64,000 bases of DNA from Mycolicibacterium sp. MU0053. GTDB taxonomy: Bacteria; Actinomycetota; Actinomycetes; Mycobacteriales; Mycobacteriaceae. The notes under the pieces were generated by a model, which worked only from the letters and a program-made list of their open reading frames with translations, had not been told where the DNA came from and made no database searches. Shown one piece after another: positions 43,497 to 52,618 of the stretch (the first letter of the stretch is position 1; each line of letters starts with the position of its first letter). The DNA is taken from NCBI RefSeq assembly GCF_963378095.1, contig NZ_OY726397.1:4154001-4218000 (forward strand). The letters are read 5' to 3'. Made by a program: the position numbers and the translations under genes.

Positions 43497-44480
43497 CTAG
43501 CTGGCCTGGAGCAGGGCCAGCGGACCGAAGGTGACCAGCGCCCCCACCGCGACGGCGGTCAGCGTGCTGCCGATGTCCTCGGTCTTACGCACGATCCGCA
43601 CCCCGACCACCAGGCCCAGGATGACCAGCACACCGAGCACCAGCGCCACCAGGCTGTTCCATCGCCACAGCTGATTGAAGGCGATGAACAGGCCGCCGCC
43701 GAAGGCCACCGCCAGGATCGACTGCAGGGCGATCCAGCCGCCCCGCACCACCTGCTGCATGCGGGTCAGCGGTTCCTCGTCGGCCAGTTCGATCGCGGCT
43801 TCGGATTCCTCCGACGCCTCGAGTTCGTCCACCAGGTCGTCGGTCTTGCGGCTGCCCCGGCGGGCGGCGTCGTCGGCCACCGAGTCGCCACCGAACAGCG
43901 CACCGGCGTTCGAATGCAGATAGGACGCATCGCCGATGCCGAGTTCGTCGGGGCCGGCCTCGGTCAGGGTGTCGTCGGTGAGCGCGAGTTCGACCTCGGC
44001 GTCTTCGAGGTCGACGGGATCCGGGCTCATCAACTCGGCGCCGGCGCCGCGGTTGCGGGGGCCGCGCTCCGGTCCGGGCCGGTCCCGCTTACGGGTCGGG
44101 CGCGGATAGTGGCTGCGTTCCGGCGCGGTGACCGGACCCCGCCGCGGCAGCGGCTCCGACGTGCGCTGCAGGGGTTCGGGGACCGCGACGTCCTCGTCGG
44201 CCTCGGTGCGCACCGCCTCGGTGACGGGTTCCTCGACCGGCACCGCCGGGGCGGATTCGGTCTCGGCGGCCGTGTCGGTCTCGGCGACCACCGGCATTTC
44301 ACCGGTGCGAATGACGGGGATCTCGCCGGTGAGTTCGGCGACGGTGACCGCGTCGCTGTTGCCGCGCCGACGACGCCGGCGGCCCCCTACCGGTGGTGCG
44401 CCGATGGTGCCGTTCTTGGCAAGCAACTCGGCGACCGATATCGAGCGGGCGCCGGGCTGTCCGTCGTCTGGTCCAGTCAT
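43497..44480 (-). CDS. Conserved mycobacterial membrane protein (Rv0497-like)
   Basis: A 327-residue protein with a disordered acidic N-terminal two-thirds (TAAETESAPAVPVEEPVTEA; VPEPLQRTSEPLPRRGPV) and three C-terminal helices including WIALQSILAVAFGGGLFIAF and LVALVLGVLVILGLVVGVRI. The ATG overlaps the stop of the ppx1 remnant by ATGA, so the ancestral operon junction is preserved even though ppx1 is decayed. It is followed by the isomerase gene on the same strand. No function is established. Confidence 0.8.
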   Translation of the reverse strand: MTGPDDGQPGARSISVAELLAKNGTIGAPPVGGRRRRRRGNSDAVTVAELTGEIPVIRTGEMPVVAETDTAAETESAPAVPVEEPVTEAVRTEADEDVAVPEPLQRTSEPLPRRGPVTAPERSHYPRPTRKRDRPGPERGPRNRGAGAELMSPDPVDLEDAEVELALTDDTLTEAGPDELGIGDASYLHSNAGALFGGDSVADDAARRGSRKTDDLVDELEASEESEAAIELADEEPLTRMQQVVRGGWIALQSILAVAFGGGLFIAFNQLWRWNSLVALVLGVLVILGLVVGVRIVRKTEDIGSTLTAVAVGALVTFGPLALLQAS

Positions 44481-44820
44481 CGTCTATCGCCTCGCCTGTC
44501 GACCGGGGTTTGCACCGCTGCGGTGCCGTCGGCTGCGCTGTCGAGTGAGCGCAGGATCAAGCCGCCCCGCAGCGCCCTCGGGCGACTACTTACCGCTTCC
44601 ATTGATAGCGCTCGCATGCTTGCCTCCGCCACCAGTGCGTCCGCCGCAATCCTGCGGTGCACGCAAGGCGCCGACTCCTTCCAGTTTCTGCACAATCCGC
44701 CGCGGTCATCCTAGAGATCAACGCTATGAGTTTTCTGAGACCGCCGGCTGTCAGTCTCCTCTTTACCCGCAGCTCGCCGCCAGCAGGTGCAGCTGAGGCG
44801 CGACGCGCCGCCGAACACGC
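44477..44820 (-). pseudogene. ppx1: ppx1 exopolyphosphatase remnant (decayed)
   Basis: Not an open gene. The minus strand still encodes two matching pieces of the C-terminal end of the mycobacterial Ppx1 (Rv0496-type) exopolyphosphatase, in different frames. One is IAADALVAEASMRALSMEAV then RALRGGLILRSLDSAADGT (44477-44650). The other is SAAPAGGELRVKRRL, TAGGLRKLIALISRMTAADC in another frame (about 44690-44810), with a short LEGVGALRAPQ piece between. Two apparent single-base insertions separate them. The N-terminal two-thirds are missing. The gene ends with TGA overlapping the next ATG, as in the intact operon. Confidence 0.82.
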
Positions 44821-44878
44821 AGCATAGCCAGCCGCGCTGTTGGGCCGAAGGGCGCAACGTCGTCTACCGTTGGTGGGT

Positions 44879-45658
44879 GTGGCAGATAGCGCTTCTCCCG
44901 GTGAGGTCGAGCTGGACTTCCCGCGCGAGTGGGTGGAGTTCTACGACCCCGACAACGACGAACATCTGATCGCCGCCGACCTGACCTGGCTGCTGTCGCG
45001 CTGGACCTGTGTCTTCGGCACGCCGGCCTGTCAGGGCACCGTGGTGGGGCGACCCGACGACGGTTGCTGCTCGCACGGCGCCTTCCTTACCGACGACGAC
45101 GACCGCGCCCGCCTCGACGACGCCGTGCAGCAACTGAGCGCCGAGGACTGGCAGTACCGGGACAAGGGTCTGGGCCGCAAGGGCTACCTCGAGATGGACA
45201 GCTATGAGGACGAGCCGACGCTGCGGACCCGCAAGTACAAGGGTGCCTGCATTTTTCTGAACCGTCCCGGGTTCGAGGGCGGTATCGGCTGCGCCCTGCA
45301 CAGCAAGGCGCTGAAGATCGGCGTCGAGCCGCTGACCATGAAGCCCGAGGTGTGCTGGCAGCTGCCGATCCGGCGGACCCAGGAGTGGATCACCCGGCCC
45401 GACGACACCGAGATCCTCAAGACCACCATCACCGAATACGATCGCCGCGGCTGGGGGTCCGGCGGCGCGGACCTGCATTGGTACTGCACCGGAGACCCGG
45501 CGGCGCACGTCGGCAGCAAACCGGTCTTCGAATCCTACGCCCCCGAGCTGACCGAACTCCTGGGCGATAAGGCCTATGCCGAGCTGGCGGCAATGTGCAG
45601 GCGGCGTGCGGGTTTGGGGCTGATCGCCATCCACCCGGCGACCCGCGCCGCGCAGTAG
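44879..45658 (+). CDS. Rv0495c-like conserved protein with cysteine cluster
   Basis: A 259-residue protein with [20 protein letters not shown] at the start and cysteines in [53 protein letters not shown] and LHWYCTGD. The arrangement suggests a metal or Fe-S binding protein, such as a YkgJ-like chelating domain, but I am not certain of the family. The GTG at 44879 is preferred over upstream extensions. It converges with the methyltransferase-like gene. Its 5' side abuts the decayed ppx1. Confidence 0.8.
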   Translation: MADSASPGEVELDFPREWVEFYDPDNDEHLIAADLTWLLSRWTCVFGTPACQGTVVGRPDDGCCSHGAFLTDDDDRARLDDAVQQLSAEDWQYRDKGLGRKGYLEMDSYEDEPTLRTRKYKGACIFLNRPGFEGGIGCALHSKALKIGVEPLTMKPEVCWQLPIRRTQEWITRPDDTEILKTTITEYDRRGWGSGGADLHWYCTGDPAAHVGSKPVFESYAPELTELLGDKAYAELAAMCRRRAGLGLIAIHPATRAAQ

Positions 45659-45666
45659 TCGGCCGG

Positions 45667-46392
45667 TTACCGCTCGGCCGCCCGCAGCAAATCTCGCACC
45701 CCCGCGGGGCTGGCGATCTTGAGTTGATGTTCGTCGGCGAGCTTGCGTTTGACCTCGGCGGTGGCGGGCCAGCCGCGCGCGTGTACGGCCGCCACCATCG
45801 TGGTCCCACCGTGCACCTCGAGCGGGTAGGCCGCCACCACCGACATCTGCACCGCCGCCAGCATGGCGCTCAGCGCCGTCAGCGTGTAGTACGCGAAGTG
45901 ATTGTGCGACAGCAGCTCCCAGTGGGCTTTCCGAACCATGTCGGCCACCGATTCGAACTGCATCAACAGCACGCCCTCGGGTGCGGTGGCCGCGGCCAAC
46001 TGCGCAATCGCCGCACGCTGGTCTCGGTCGTGCATGGCGCCGAAGCAATCCACCACCACGTCGGCGGTCCCGGCGTAGACGGGTGTGAAGCCCAACTGCA
46101 TCAGCAACGGCAGCCAGCTGCCGCCGTGCGTGCCACCGAACTGCCGCACCGCGTCCCCGCGCAGCAGGTCGGCGGCGTCGGCGGTGCGCACCGCCTGGGT
46201 GACGTGTTCGGACCGGGCCCGGATGCCCGGGTGACACGCGGGGGTGCCGATGACCGTCCCCTCCCCCGGGTGCACGGGCAGTTGCACCAGACCGCAGTCC
46301 TCGCACAGCACCACGGTCAACTCGCCGCGCACCAGCACCTGATGCAAACCCCCCGCCCCACAAGCGCGGCACGGCACGGCATCGATCCCCAT
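45667..46392 (-). CDS. Methyltransferase-like protein with zinc ribbon, truncated SAM domain
   Basis: A 241-residue protein. The N-terminus is a zinc ribbon (CRACGAGGLHQVLVRG and VLCEDCGLVQLP) as in NDP-sugar C-methyltransferases. The central part has VVVDCFGAMHDRDQRAAIAQ and APEGVLLMQFES, resembling the later strands of a SAM fold, and the C-terminus has VHGGTTMVAAVHARG like the family's GGSLRV tail. The usual G-x-G-x-G motif I is not visible and the length is short (family about 400), so it may be non-catalytic. The start ATG at 46392 is preceded by a G-rich site. Confidence 0.72.
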   Translation of the reverse strand: MGIDAVPCRACGAGGLHQVLVRGELTVVLCEDCGLVQLPVHPGEGTVIGTPACHPGIRARSEHVTQAVRTADAADLLRGDAVRQFGGTHGGSWLPLLMQLGFTPVYAGTADVVVDCFGAMHDRDQRAAIAQLAAATAPEGVLLMQFESVADMVRKAHWELLSHNHFAYYTLTALSAMLAAVQMSVVAAYPLEVHGGTTMVAAVHARGWPATAEVKRKLADEHQLKIASPAGVRDLLRAAER

Positions 46393-46472
46393 GTCCGGCT
46401 CCCCCCCGAACGTAACCCCCGTCGGGCGTGACGCCCGATGGGCGAACACTAGCAAAAGTGCCGAGCCGGCCG

Positions 46473-47159
46473 TCAGCCTTCCAGCTTGTATCCCAGGCCG
46501 CGCACGGTGACCAAAAGCACCGGATTCGCCGGATCCGGCTCGATCTTGGAACGCAGTCGTTTGACATGGACGTCCAGCGTCTTGGTGTCCCCGACGTAGT
46601 CGGCACCCCAGACCCGGTCGATGAGCTGCCCGCGGGTCAGTACCCGGCCACTGTTGCGCAGCAGATACTCCAGCAGGTCGAACTCCTTGAGCGGCAACGT
46701 AATCGGCTCGCCGCCCACGCTGACCACATGACGTTCGACGTCCATCCGCACCGGGCCGGCCGCCAACACCCCGACGTCGGAGCCCACGTCGTCGACCTCC
46801 CCGCCGCGGCGCAGCACGGCGCGGATCCGGGCGATCAGTTCGCGCGCCGAATACGGTTTGGTCACATAGTCATCGGCGCCCAACTCCAGGCCGACGACCT
46901 TGTCGATCTCGCTGTCCCGTGCGGTCACCATGATCACGGGCACGCTGGACCGGGCCCGCAGTTGTTTGCACACGTCGGTGCCGCTCATCCCGGGCAGCAT
47001 GAGGTCCAGCAGCACGATGTCGGCCCCGGACCGTTCGAACTCGGCCAGTGCGCTCGGTCCGTCGGTCACCACGGTGGCTTCGAAACCCTCCTTGCGCAAC
47101 AGGAACGCCAAGGGATCGGCCAGCGACTCCTCGTCCTCAACGATCAGCACACTGGTCAT
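46473..47159 (-). CDS. regX3: Response regulator RegX3
   Basis: A 228-residue OmpR-family regulator. The receiver has SVLIVEDEESLADPLAFLLR, the phosphoaspartate in IVLLDLMLPGMSGTDVC, and the lysine in DDYVTKPYSARELIARI. The winged helix ends with LDVHVKRLRSKIEPDPANPV and VRGLGYKLEG. RegX3 is the phosphate-starvation regulator partnering SenX3. Here the intergenic space from senX3 is only 30 bp; the MIRU-type repeats known between these genes in M. tuberculosis are absent. Confidence 0.95.
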   Translation of the reverse strand: MTSVLIVEDEESLADPLAFLLRKEGFEATVVTDGPSALAEFERSGADIVLLDLMLPGMSGTDVCKQLRARSSVPVIMVTARDSEIDKVVGLELGADDYVTKPYSARELIARIRAVLRRGGEVDDVGSDVGVLAAGPVRMDVERHVVSVGGEPITLPLKEFDLLEYLLRNSGRVLTRGQLIDRVWGADYVGDTKTLDVHVKRLRSKIEPDPANPVLLVTVRGLGYKLEG

Positions 47160-47189
47160 CGCAGCAACGGTCCTCTCGTCAAACGTGCC

Positions 47190-48359
47190 TTACTCATCAA
47201 CTAACCCTTCATCGCGGTAGGCCGGTACCGACAGCGTGAACGTCGATCCGGTGCCCGCTTTGCTCCACAACCTGATCGAACCGTTGTGATTGACCGCAAC
47301 GTGTTTGACGATCGCCAACCCCAGCCCGGTGCCCCCGGTCGCGCGCGACCGCGCCTTGTCCACCCGGAAGAACCGCTCGAAGACCCGCTCCTGATCCGGC
47401 GGCGCGATGCCGATCCCGCGGTCGGTCACGGCGATCTCCACATTGCCGCCCCGACGGGATCGGGTGATCGAAACCGTGGACCCCCGTGGCGAATACGCGA
47501 TGGCGTTGGAGATCAGGTTGGCCACGGCGGTGACCAAAAGCGGTTGGTTGCCCACCGCGTGAAGACCGGTGGGCGCATCGGTGGCGATCGTGATATCGGC
47601 ATTCTCGGCCGCCAATCTGTAGCGCGAGATCGCCTCGGACACAACCAGATCGATGTCGACGGAATCGAAGCTGGGCAGCTTCTCGGCGCCCTGCAGCCGG
47701 GAGAGTTCGATCAGCTCGCCGACCATGTCCGCCAGCCGCTTGGACTCGCCGAGCACCTGTGCACCGAACCGGCGCACCGTCTCGGGATCGTCGGCGGACT
47801 CCAGGATCGCCTCGGCCAGCACCCCCATGGCGCCGACCGGCGTCTTGAGTTCGTGGCTGACGTTGGCGACGAAGTCGCGACGGGTGGCCTCCATGCGCGC
47901 CTGCTCGGACTGGTCGTAGACGAAGATCACCGCGAAGGTGCTGTCGTCGGCCAGTCGGCGGACGTGGCCGCGGATCGACATGCCCGGCCGGCTGATCGCG
48001 CTGCGGCGCCGCGGCGACAAATCCACCTCGTTGTCGGCCCCGGTGGCCAGTGTGCGCTGCACCGCCGCCCAGGCGCGGTCGTCGAGCAGTCCGTCGTGCA
48101 CCGGACCCAACTCGCCGTGCCGGGCCCGTTCGTTGGTGAACACCACGTTGCGATACCGGTCGACGACGACGACGCCCTGGGGGGCAAGTTCGACGATGTG
48201 CCGGAGCATCTGCGCGATGGCGAATCCGGCTAGTTCGGCGGAACGCCGCTGCCGGCGCCCGACGACGCGGGGCCACAGCCAGGCGCCGATCGCGACTCCC
48301 ATCGCCAGCGCCAACACGGCGACGACCCCGGCCAGGGTCAGTGCCGACACCACACTCAC
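47190..48359 (-). CDS. senX3: Phosphate-sensing histidine kinase SenX3
   Basis: A 389-residue kinase: N-terminal membrane segments ([20 protein letters not shown]), a PAS-like sensor, the H-box [20 protein letters not shown] near residue 165, N-box [16 protein letters not shown], and ATP-binding motifs [20 protein letters not shown] and [11 protein letters not shown]. It phosphorylates RegX3 under low phosphate. The GTG at 48359 gives the family N-terminus ([11 protein letters not shown]). A PHO-box-like repeat lies upstream at 48453-48470. Its TAA stop lies 30 bp upstream of the regX3 start codon. Confidence 0.94.
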   Translation of the reverse strand: MSVVSALTLAGVVAVLALAMGVAIGAWLWPRVVGRRQRRSAELAGFAIAQMLRHIVELAPQGVVVVDRYRNVVFTNERARHGELGPVHDGLLDDRAWAAVQRTLATGADNEVDLSPRRRSAISRPGMSIRGHVRRLADDSTFAVIFVYDQSEQARMEATRRDFVANVSHELKTPVGAMGVLAEAILESADDPETVRRFGAQVLGESKRLADMVGELIELSRLQGAEKLPSFDSVDIDLVVSEAISRYRLAAENADITIATDAPTGLHAVGNQPLLVTAVANLISNAIAYSPRGSTVSITRSRRGGNVEIAVTDRGIGIAPPDQERVFERFFRVDKARSRATGGTGLGLAIVKHVAVNHNGSIRLWSKAGTGSTFTLSVPAYRDEGLVDE

Positions 48360-48452
48360 GCGATGATCGTACGCAGATGAGTGAACGTCATCCCAGCAGC
48401 AAGCGGCCAAAACGCGACAACTCACAGTCCCCAGACCAGGAGTTTGGGCGCC

Positions 48453-48470
48453 GTTCACCCGCGTTCATGT
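48453..48470. promoter_or_regulatory. PHO-box-like direct repeat upstream of senX3
   Basis: GTTCACCCGC followed by GTTCATGTGA, two related half-sites 10 bp apart on the plus strand (GTGAAC-type on the coding strand of senX3). A further GTGAAC occurs at 48381-48386. This fits the direct-repeat sites bound by RegX3 and actinobacterial PhoP. It could mediate autoregulation of senX3-regX3 or control gpmA; its strength is unknown. Confidence 0.5.
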
Positions 48471-48518
48471 GAAGTTTGCCAACCGCTTGCCCAACGCGGG
48501 CCGCGGTGCCCCAGGACG

Positions 48519-49265
48519 CTACTTGCTGCCCTGGCTCGCCACCGCCGCGGCGCCGGCCGCGGCGGCCTCCGGGTCCAGGTAGGTGCCGCCGGGCAACTTG
48601 GGCTTGAGATTCTCGTCGAGGTCGTAGCGCAGCGGGATGCCGGTCGGGATGTTCAGACCCACCACGTCCTCGTCGCTCATCCCGTCGAGGTATTTCACCA
48701 GCGCGCGCAGCGAGTTGCCGTGCGCGGCGATCAGCACGGTCTTGCCGGCCTTGAGGTCCGGCTCGATGGCCCCGGTGTAATACGGCACGAACCGCGCCAC
48801 CACGTCGGCCAGGCATTCGGTCAGCGGGCCGCCGCCGATGTCGGCGTAGCGCGGGTCGGCGTCCTGGCTGAACTCGCTGCCCTTCTCGATGGGCGGCGGC
48901 GGCGTGTCGTAACTGCGCCGCCAGGCCATGAATTGTTCCTCGCCGTACTTCTCTTTGGTCGCGGCCTTGTCCAATCCCTGCAACGCCCCGTAGTGCCGCT
49001 CGTTGAGCCGCCAGTCGCGGCGCACCGGGATCCACAGCCGGTCGGCGGCCTCGAGCGCCAGATGCGCGGTGGTGATGGCGCGTCGCAGCAGCGAGGTGTA
49101 GAGCACATCGGGCAGGACGCCCTGTTCGGCCATCAATTCGCCGCCGCGGACCGCTTCGGCCCGGCCCTGGTCGGTGAGGTCGACATCGACCCATCCGGTG
49201 AACAGGTTCGACGCATTCCATTCGCTCTGGCCGTGCCGGAGCAGCACCAACGTGGAGTCAGACAT
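48519..49265 (-). CDS. gpmA: Phosphoglycerate mutase GpmA
   Basis: A 248-residue 2,3-bisphosphoglycerate-dependent mutase of glycolysis. The phosphohistidine motif is [20 protein letters not shown] at the start, with [20 protein letters not shown], and the second active-site histidine in [19 protein letters not shown] near residue 175. The ATG at 49265 is clear. It lies between senX3 and the YbjN-like gene, as in other mycobacteria. Confidence 0.95.
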   Translation of the reverse strand: MSDSTLVLLRHGQSEWNASNLFTGWVDVDLTDQGRAEAVRGGELMAEQGVLPDVLYTSLLRRAITTAHLALEAADRLWIPVRRDWRLNERHYGALQGLDKAATKEKYGEEQFMAWRRSYDTPPPPIEKGSEFSQDADPRYADIGGGPLTECLADVVARFVPYYTGAIEPDLKAGKTVLIAAHGNSLRALVKYLDGMSDEDVVGLNIPTGIPLRYDLDENLKPKLPGGTYLDPEAAAAGAAAVASQGSK

Positions 49266-49313
49266 GCCCCGAATCCTCTCATGACCGCCGCGGCGCGGCG
49301 TGCGACCGGACCG

Positions 49314-49823
49314 CTATTCGTCGATCAGGTGCTCGAATGCCTCGAGGTTCTTCAACGACTCGCCGCGGGCCACCCGCCACGCCCATTCCTTCTGGATGGA
49401 GGACCGGAATCCCAGCTCCAACAAGGTGTTGAAGTCCGAATCGACGGCCTCGAGCACCTGTCCCAGCACCCGGTCGATCTCGTCGGCGGTGACCAGCTCC
49501 AGCGCCATCCGGCCCACCAGATAGATGTCGCCGACGTTGTCCAGGGTGTAGGCCACGCCGTACAGCCGGCCGTTGCGCTTGAGCAGGAACTTGTAGACCG
49601 CTTCGAAGTCCTCGTCGGGCCGGCGGCACACGAACGCCTCCACCCGCACCGAATGCTTGCCGATGCTCAGGATGGTGTTGGTGGTGAGCTTGCGCTCGCC
49701 GGGCAGCTGCACCACCAGGCCCGGCAGCCCGCCGTGGGCGCCCTCGTGGCGGGTGTAGCTCAGCTCCCGCTCGTCGAGTGCCTGCTCGATGAGCTTCTGC
49801 ACGTCCTCGGATTGCGCGCTCAT
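49314..49823 (-). CDS. YbjN-domain protein
   Basis: A 169-residue cytoplasmic protein: [60 protein letters not shown] and [20 protein letters not shown]. This is the YbjN fold, resembling type III secretion chaperones. It is the Rv0487-type gene between gpmA and mshA; its ATG overlaps the mshA stop by ATGA. Function is unknown. Confidence 0.87.
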   Translation of the reverse strand: MSAQSEDVQKLIEQALDERELSYTRHEGAHGGLPGLVVQLPGERKLTTNTILSIGKHSVRVEAFVCRRPDEDFEAVYKFLLKRNGRLYGVAYTLDNVGDIYLVGRMALELVTADEIDRVLGQVLEAVDSDFNTLLELGFRSSIQKEWAWRVARGESLKNLEAFEHLIDE

Positions 49824-51115
49824 GCGCGCACTCCCCGCCGCCGGGTCCAACGCCGCCCGCGGCGCACCGACGACACCGAGAGCGTGTCGCGGGCCACCCG
49901 TTGGTGGGCCAGGTCGTAATCGGTGATGGCGCGGCGGTAGGCGCTCAGCAGCGCGTCGACGGTGTGGTCCCAGGAGAACGTCGACGCGTGCGCCACCGCG
50001 GCCTGGCTCATCGCGGCCAGATCGCCGTGCTGCAACAGCTCGCCCAGGGCGGCAGCCCACCGGTCCGGATCGTGGCCGTCCACCAGCGCACCGGTGTGCC
50101 CGTCGCGCACCGCCACCGGCAGACCGCCCACCGCGGCGGCCACCACCGGGGTGCCGCAGGCTTGGGCCTCCACTGCCACCAGGCCGAAGGATTCCGAATA
50201 GCTCGGCACGGCCACCAGGTCGGCCGCGCGGTACACGTTGACCAGGTTGTCGCGGGTCTGCGGCGGTAGGAACGTCACGCGGTCGCCGATACCCAGGTCG
50301 TCGGCGAGCCGCATCAGCCCGTCGGGGGCGGCCAGACCGCTGCCGGACGGCCCGCCGGCCACCAGTACCCGAACCCCGGGCAGCTTGGCCGCCGCGCGCA
50401 GCAACACATCGGGGGCCTTGAGCGGCTGGATCCGCCCGACAAACGCCACGGTGGGCCCGTCGGGCAGTCCCAGCGCGGCTCGCGCGGCGTCCTTGTCACC
50501 GGGGGTGAAGACCTGTAGGTCCACTCCGGGGTGGACGATGTCGATCCGCGACGGGTCGGCGTTGTGCAACGAAACCAGTTGGTTCGCTTCATCTTCGGTG
50601 TTCACAATGAGTCGGTCCGCCTCGTCGACCACCTGCTGCTCGCCCACCGCACGCAACGCGGGTTCGGGGGCGTCGCCCTCGGCCAGCGCGGCGTTCTTCA
50701 CCGCGGCCAGCGTGTGGGCGGTGTGGACCTGCGGCACCGCCCAGCGGTCCCGGGCCAACCAACCGACCTGGCCGGAAAGCCAATAGTGCGAATGCACGAT
50801 GTCGTAGTAGCCCGGCTCGTGGGTGGCCTCGGCGCGCAGCACACCCGCGGTGAACGCGCACAGTTGAGTGGGCAGGTCGTATTTGTCGAGGCCCTCGAAC
50901 GGCCCGGCGACCACGTTGCGCACCACCACGCCCGGGGCGACCCGCACCAGGGGCGCATCGGTCGACGAGGTCGCGCGGGTGAAGATCTCCACCTCGACGC
51001 CGCGCTGCGCCAGGTGCAGCGCGGTCTGCAGGACGTAGACGTTCATGCCGCCGGCATCGCCGGTGCCCGGCTGGGCCAAGGGCGAGGTATGGACCGACAA
51101 AACCGCGACGCGCAC
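49820..51115 (-). CDS. mshA: D-inositol-3-phosphate glycosyltransferase MshA
   Basis: A 431-residue GT4 enzyme that transfers N-acetylglucosamine from UDP-GlcNAc to 1-L-inositol-1-phosphate, the first step of mycothiol synthesis. The N-terminus [20 protein letters not shown] with [14 protein letters not shown] is the family start. The C-terminal domain has [20 protein letters not shown] and the EX7E-like [20 protein letters not shown], plus a basic tail. The ATG at 51115 is used. Mycothiol is the main actinobacterial thiol. Confidence 0.95.
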   Translation of the reverse strand: MRVAVLSVHTSPLAQPGTGDAGGMNVYVLQTALHLAQRGVEVEIFTRATSSTDAPLVRVAPGVVVRNVVAGPFEGLDKYDLPTQLCAFTAGVLRAEATHEPGYYDIVHSHYWLSGQVGWLARDRWAVPQVHTAHTLAAVKNAALAEGDAPEPALRAVGEQQVVDEADRLIVNTEDEANQLVSLHNADPSRIDIVHPGVDLQVFTPGDKDAARAALGLPDGPTVAFVGRIQPLKAPDVLLRAAAKLPGVRVLVAGGPSGSGLAAPDGLMRLADDLGIGDRVTFLPPQTRDNLVNVYRAADLVAVPSYSESFGLVAVEAQACGTPVVAAAVGGLPVAVRDGHTGALVDGHDPDRWAAALGELLQHGDLAAMSQAAVAHASTFSWDHTVDALLSAYRRAITDYDLAHQRVARDTLSVSSVRRGRRWTRRRGVRA

Positions 51116-51158
51116 ACTTCATCCTTACACCAGGGCTCGGCGGCGCAGGTAAGCGCGG

Positions 51159-52415
51159 TCAGCGTGCGACCGCAGCCACCCGTGGGCGGGTGGCGCGCCG
51201 CAGCGCGCCCACCGGATCGGCGTAGAGCGCACTGAGCGACACCACGCCGGCACCGACCTCCTGCACCCGGTTGCCGAATGCGCTCACCCGGATCTCGCGC
51301 GGCGCCAGCACCGAGCGCCGGGCGAAGGCCTGTTCGACCCCCTTGACCGTGTCGCCGTACTCGGTGAAGGCCTGGCCGCCGACCACCAACTCGTCCGGGT
51401 TGAACAGATCCCGCAGCAGCGCCACCGCGTCGCCGAGCACCCGCGCCCGCTCGGCCAACAACCGGTGCGCCGCATCGTTGCCGCGCCGCGCGGCCGTCAC
51501 CACCGCGGCGACGGTACCCACCTCCGAGCCCTGGCCGGACCCGATCCCGAGTCGACGGGCCGCGGCCACCACCGCCTCGTCGCTGACAGTGGACTCCAAA
51601 GCGCCTGAGCCACCGAGCAATTCCGATTGCACCGGCAGTGTGGCGATGGTGCCGGGACCGCTGCTGGGGCTGTGCACGCGGCCATCGATGATCAGGGCGT
51701 ACCCGACGGTCTCCCGGGCGTAGACATAGAGACTGGTCGACGGCGCGGCCGAGCGACGCACGCCCAGCAGCAGTTCGGCCGCGCCCATCGCGTCGACGTG
51801 GGAAGCCACCGACACCGGCAGCCCCAGGGTGTCGGCGAGCACCGGGCCGACCGGCGCCTCCTGCCAGCCCAGCCGCGGATGGTCGACGGTGCCGAGGCCG
51901 GCGTCGACGATGCCGCCAGTCGCCACCCCCACCCACAGGGTCTGACGGCGATGCCAGCGGCTCAGGTAGCGCTGCACGCTGGCCGCCAGCGCCGCCAGCG
52001 CCTGGCCCTGCGCGCCGCGCGGCGTGGGGGTCTCGACGGCGTCGAGCGTGCGGCCGAACAGGTCGGTGGCCACGATGCTCGTGGTCTTGGCGCCGATGTG
52101 CACGCCGACCGTCAGGTACGGCTCATGGTTGACCTCCACCGGGACCCGGGGCCGGCCGATGGCACCGGAGGTGGCGAGGTCGGCGCGCTCACGCAGCAGT
52201 CCCGCCTCCAGCAACGCGGTGACCTGCCGATTGACGGTGGCTATCGAGAGTTTGGTGTTGCCGGCAATGGCGTCGCGGGCCACGGGGCCGCGCAACCGCA
52301 CCGCGGCGAAGACCGCCGCGGCCGCGCCCTCGGGCAGTCGCAGGGCCGCCGGCACGACCTGATGCCGGGAGCGCAGCGCATGAAGATGGGAAACGGGGGC
52401 AAGGGTGGTACGCAC
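51159..52415 (-). CDS. ROK-family regulator lacking the zinc motif
   Basis: A 418-residue protein. The N-terminal HTH is SIATVNRQVTALLEAGLLRE near residue 55. The ROK (sugar kinase-like) body follows: VGVHIGAKTTSIVATDLFGR, LWVGVATGGIVDAGLGTVDH and VASHVDAMGAAELLLGV. The typical zinc motif (CxCGxxGCxE) is absent: the segment after SPSSGPGTIATLPVQS reads ELLGGSGALESTVS. It matches the Rv0485-type regulator. A perfect palindrome at 52532-52547, in the region shared with the divergent SDR gene, is a possible operator. It starts at a GTG. Confidence 0.86.
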   Translation of the reverse strand: MRTTLAPVSHLHALRSRHQVVPAALRLPEGAAAAVFAAVRLRGPVARDAIAGNTKLSIATVNRQVTALLEAGLLRERADLATSGAIGRPRVPVEVNHEPYLTVGVHIGAKTTSIVATDLFGRTLDAVETPTPRGAQGQALAALAASVQRYLSRWHRRQTLWVGVATGGIVDAGLGTVDHPRLGWQEAPVGPVLADTLGLPVSVASHVDAMGAAELLLGVRRSAAPSTSLYVYARETVGYALIIDGRVHSPSSGPGTIATLPVQSELLGGSGALESTVSDEAVVAAARRLGIGSGQGSEVGTVAAVVTAARRGNDAAHRLLAERARVLGDAVALLRDLFNPDELVVGGQAFTEYGDTVKGVEQAFARRSVLAPREIRVSAFGNRVQEVGAGVVSLSALYADPVGALRRATRPRVAAVAR

Positions 52416-52531
52416 GATTGTGTCCTAAGGGGTCCGGTTCGGTTGGGGCGTCGAGGAAACCGCGCCAACCCGACCGAAGTCAGGACTCGTCAGACGCGGT
52501 GAGCACCGGGACAACAACACGACAGCGCCCT

Positions 52532-52547
52532 GCACGCCATGGCGTGC
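52532..52547. promoter_or_regulatory. Perfect 16-bp palindrome between ROK regulator and SDR gene
   Basis: GCACGCCATGGCGTGC is perfectly self-complementary and lies in the divergent intergenic region, 117 bp upstream of the ROK gene and 72 bp upstream of the SDR. It is a good candidate operator for the ROK regulator, although the repeated GC-rich arms could also form a DNA or RNA hairpin. Confidence 0.5.
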
Positions 52548-52618
52548 GGAGCCGATGTTGCTCCCAGGAACCGGTTGGACACAAAGCAGAATTTAACACA
52601 GGAATTAGAGTTGGCACG

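Noticed and set aside
47160..47189. MIRU-type repeat between senX3 and regX3
   Set aside because: The gap is only 30 bp with no repeated unit.
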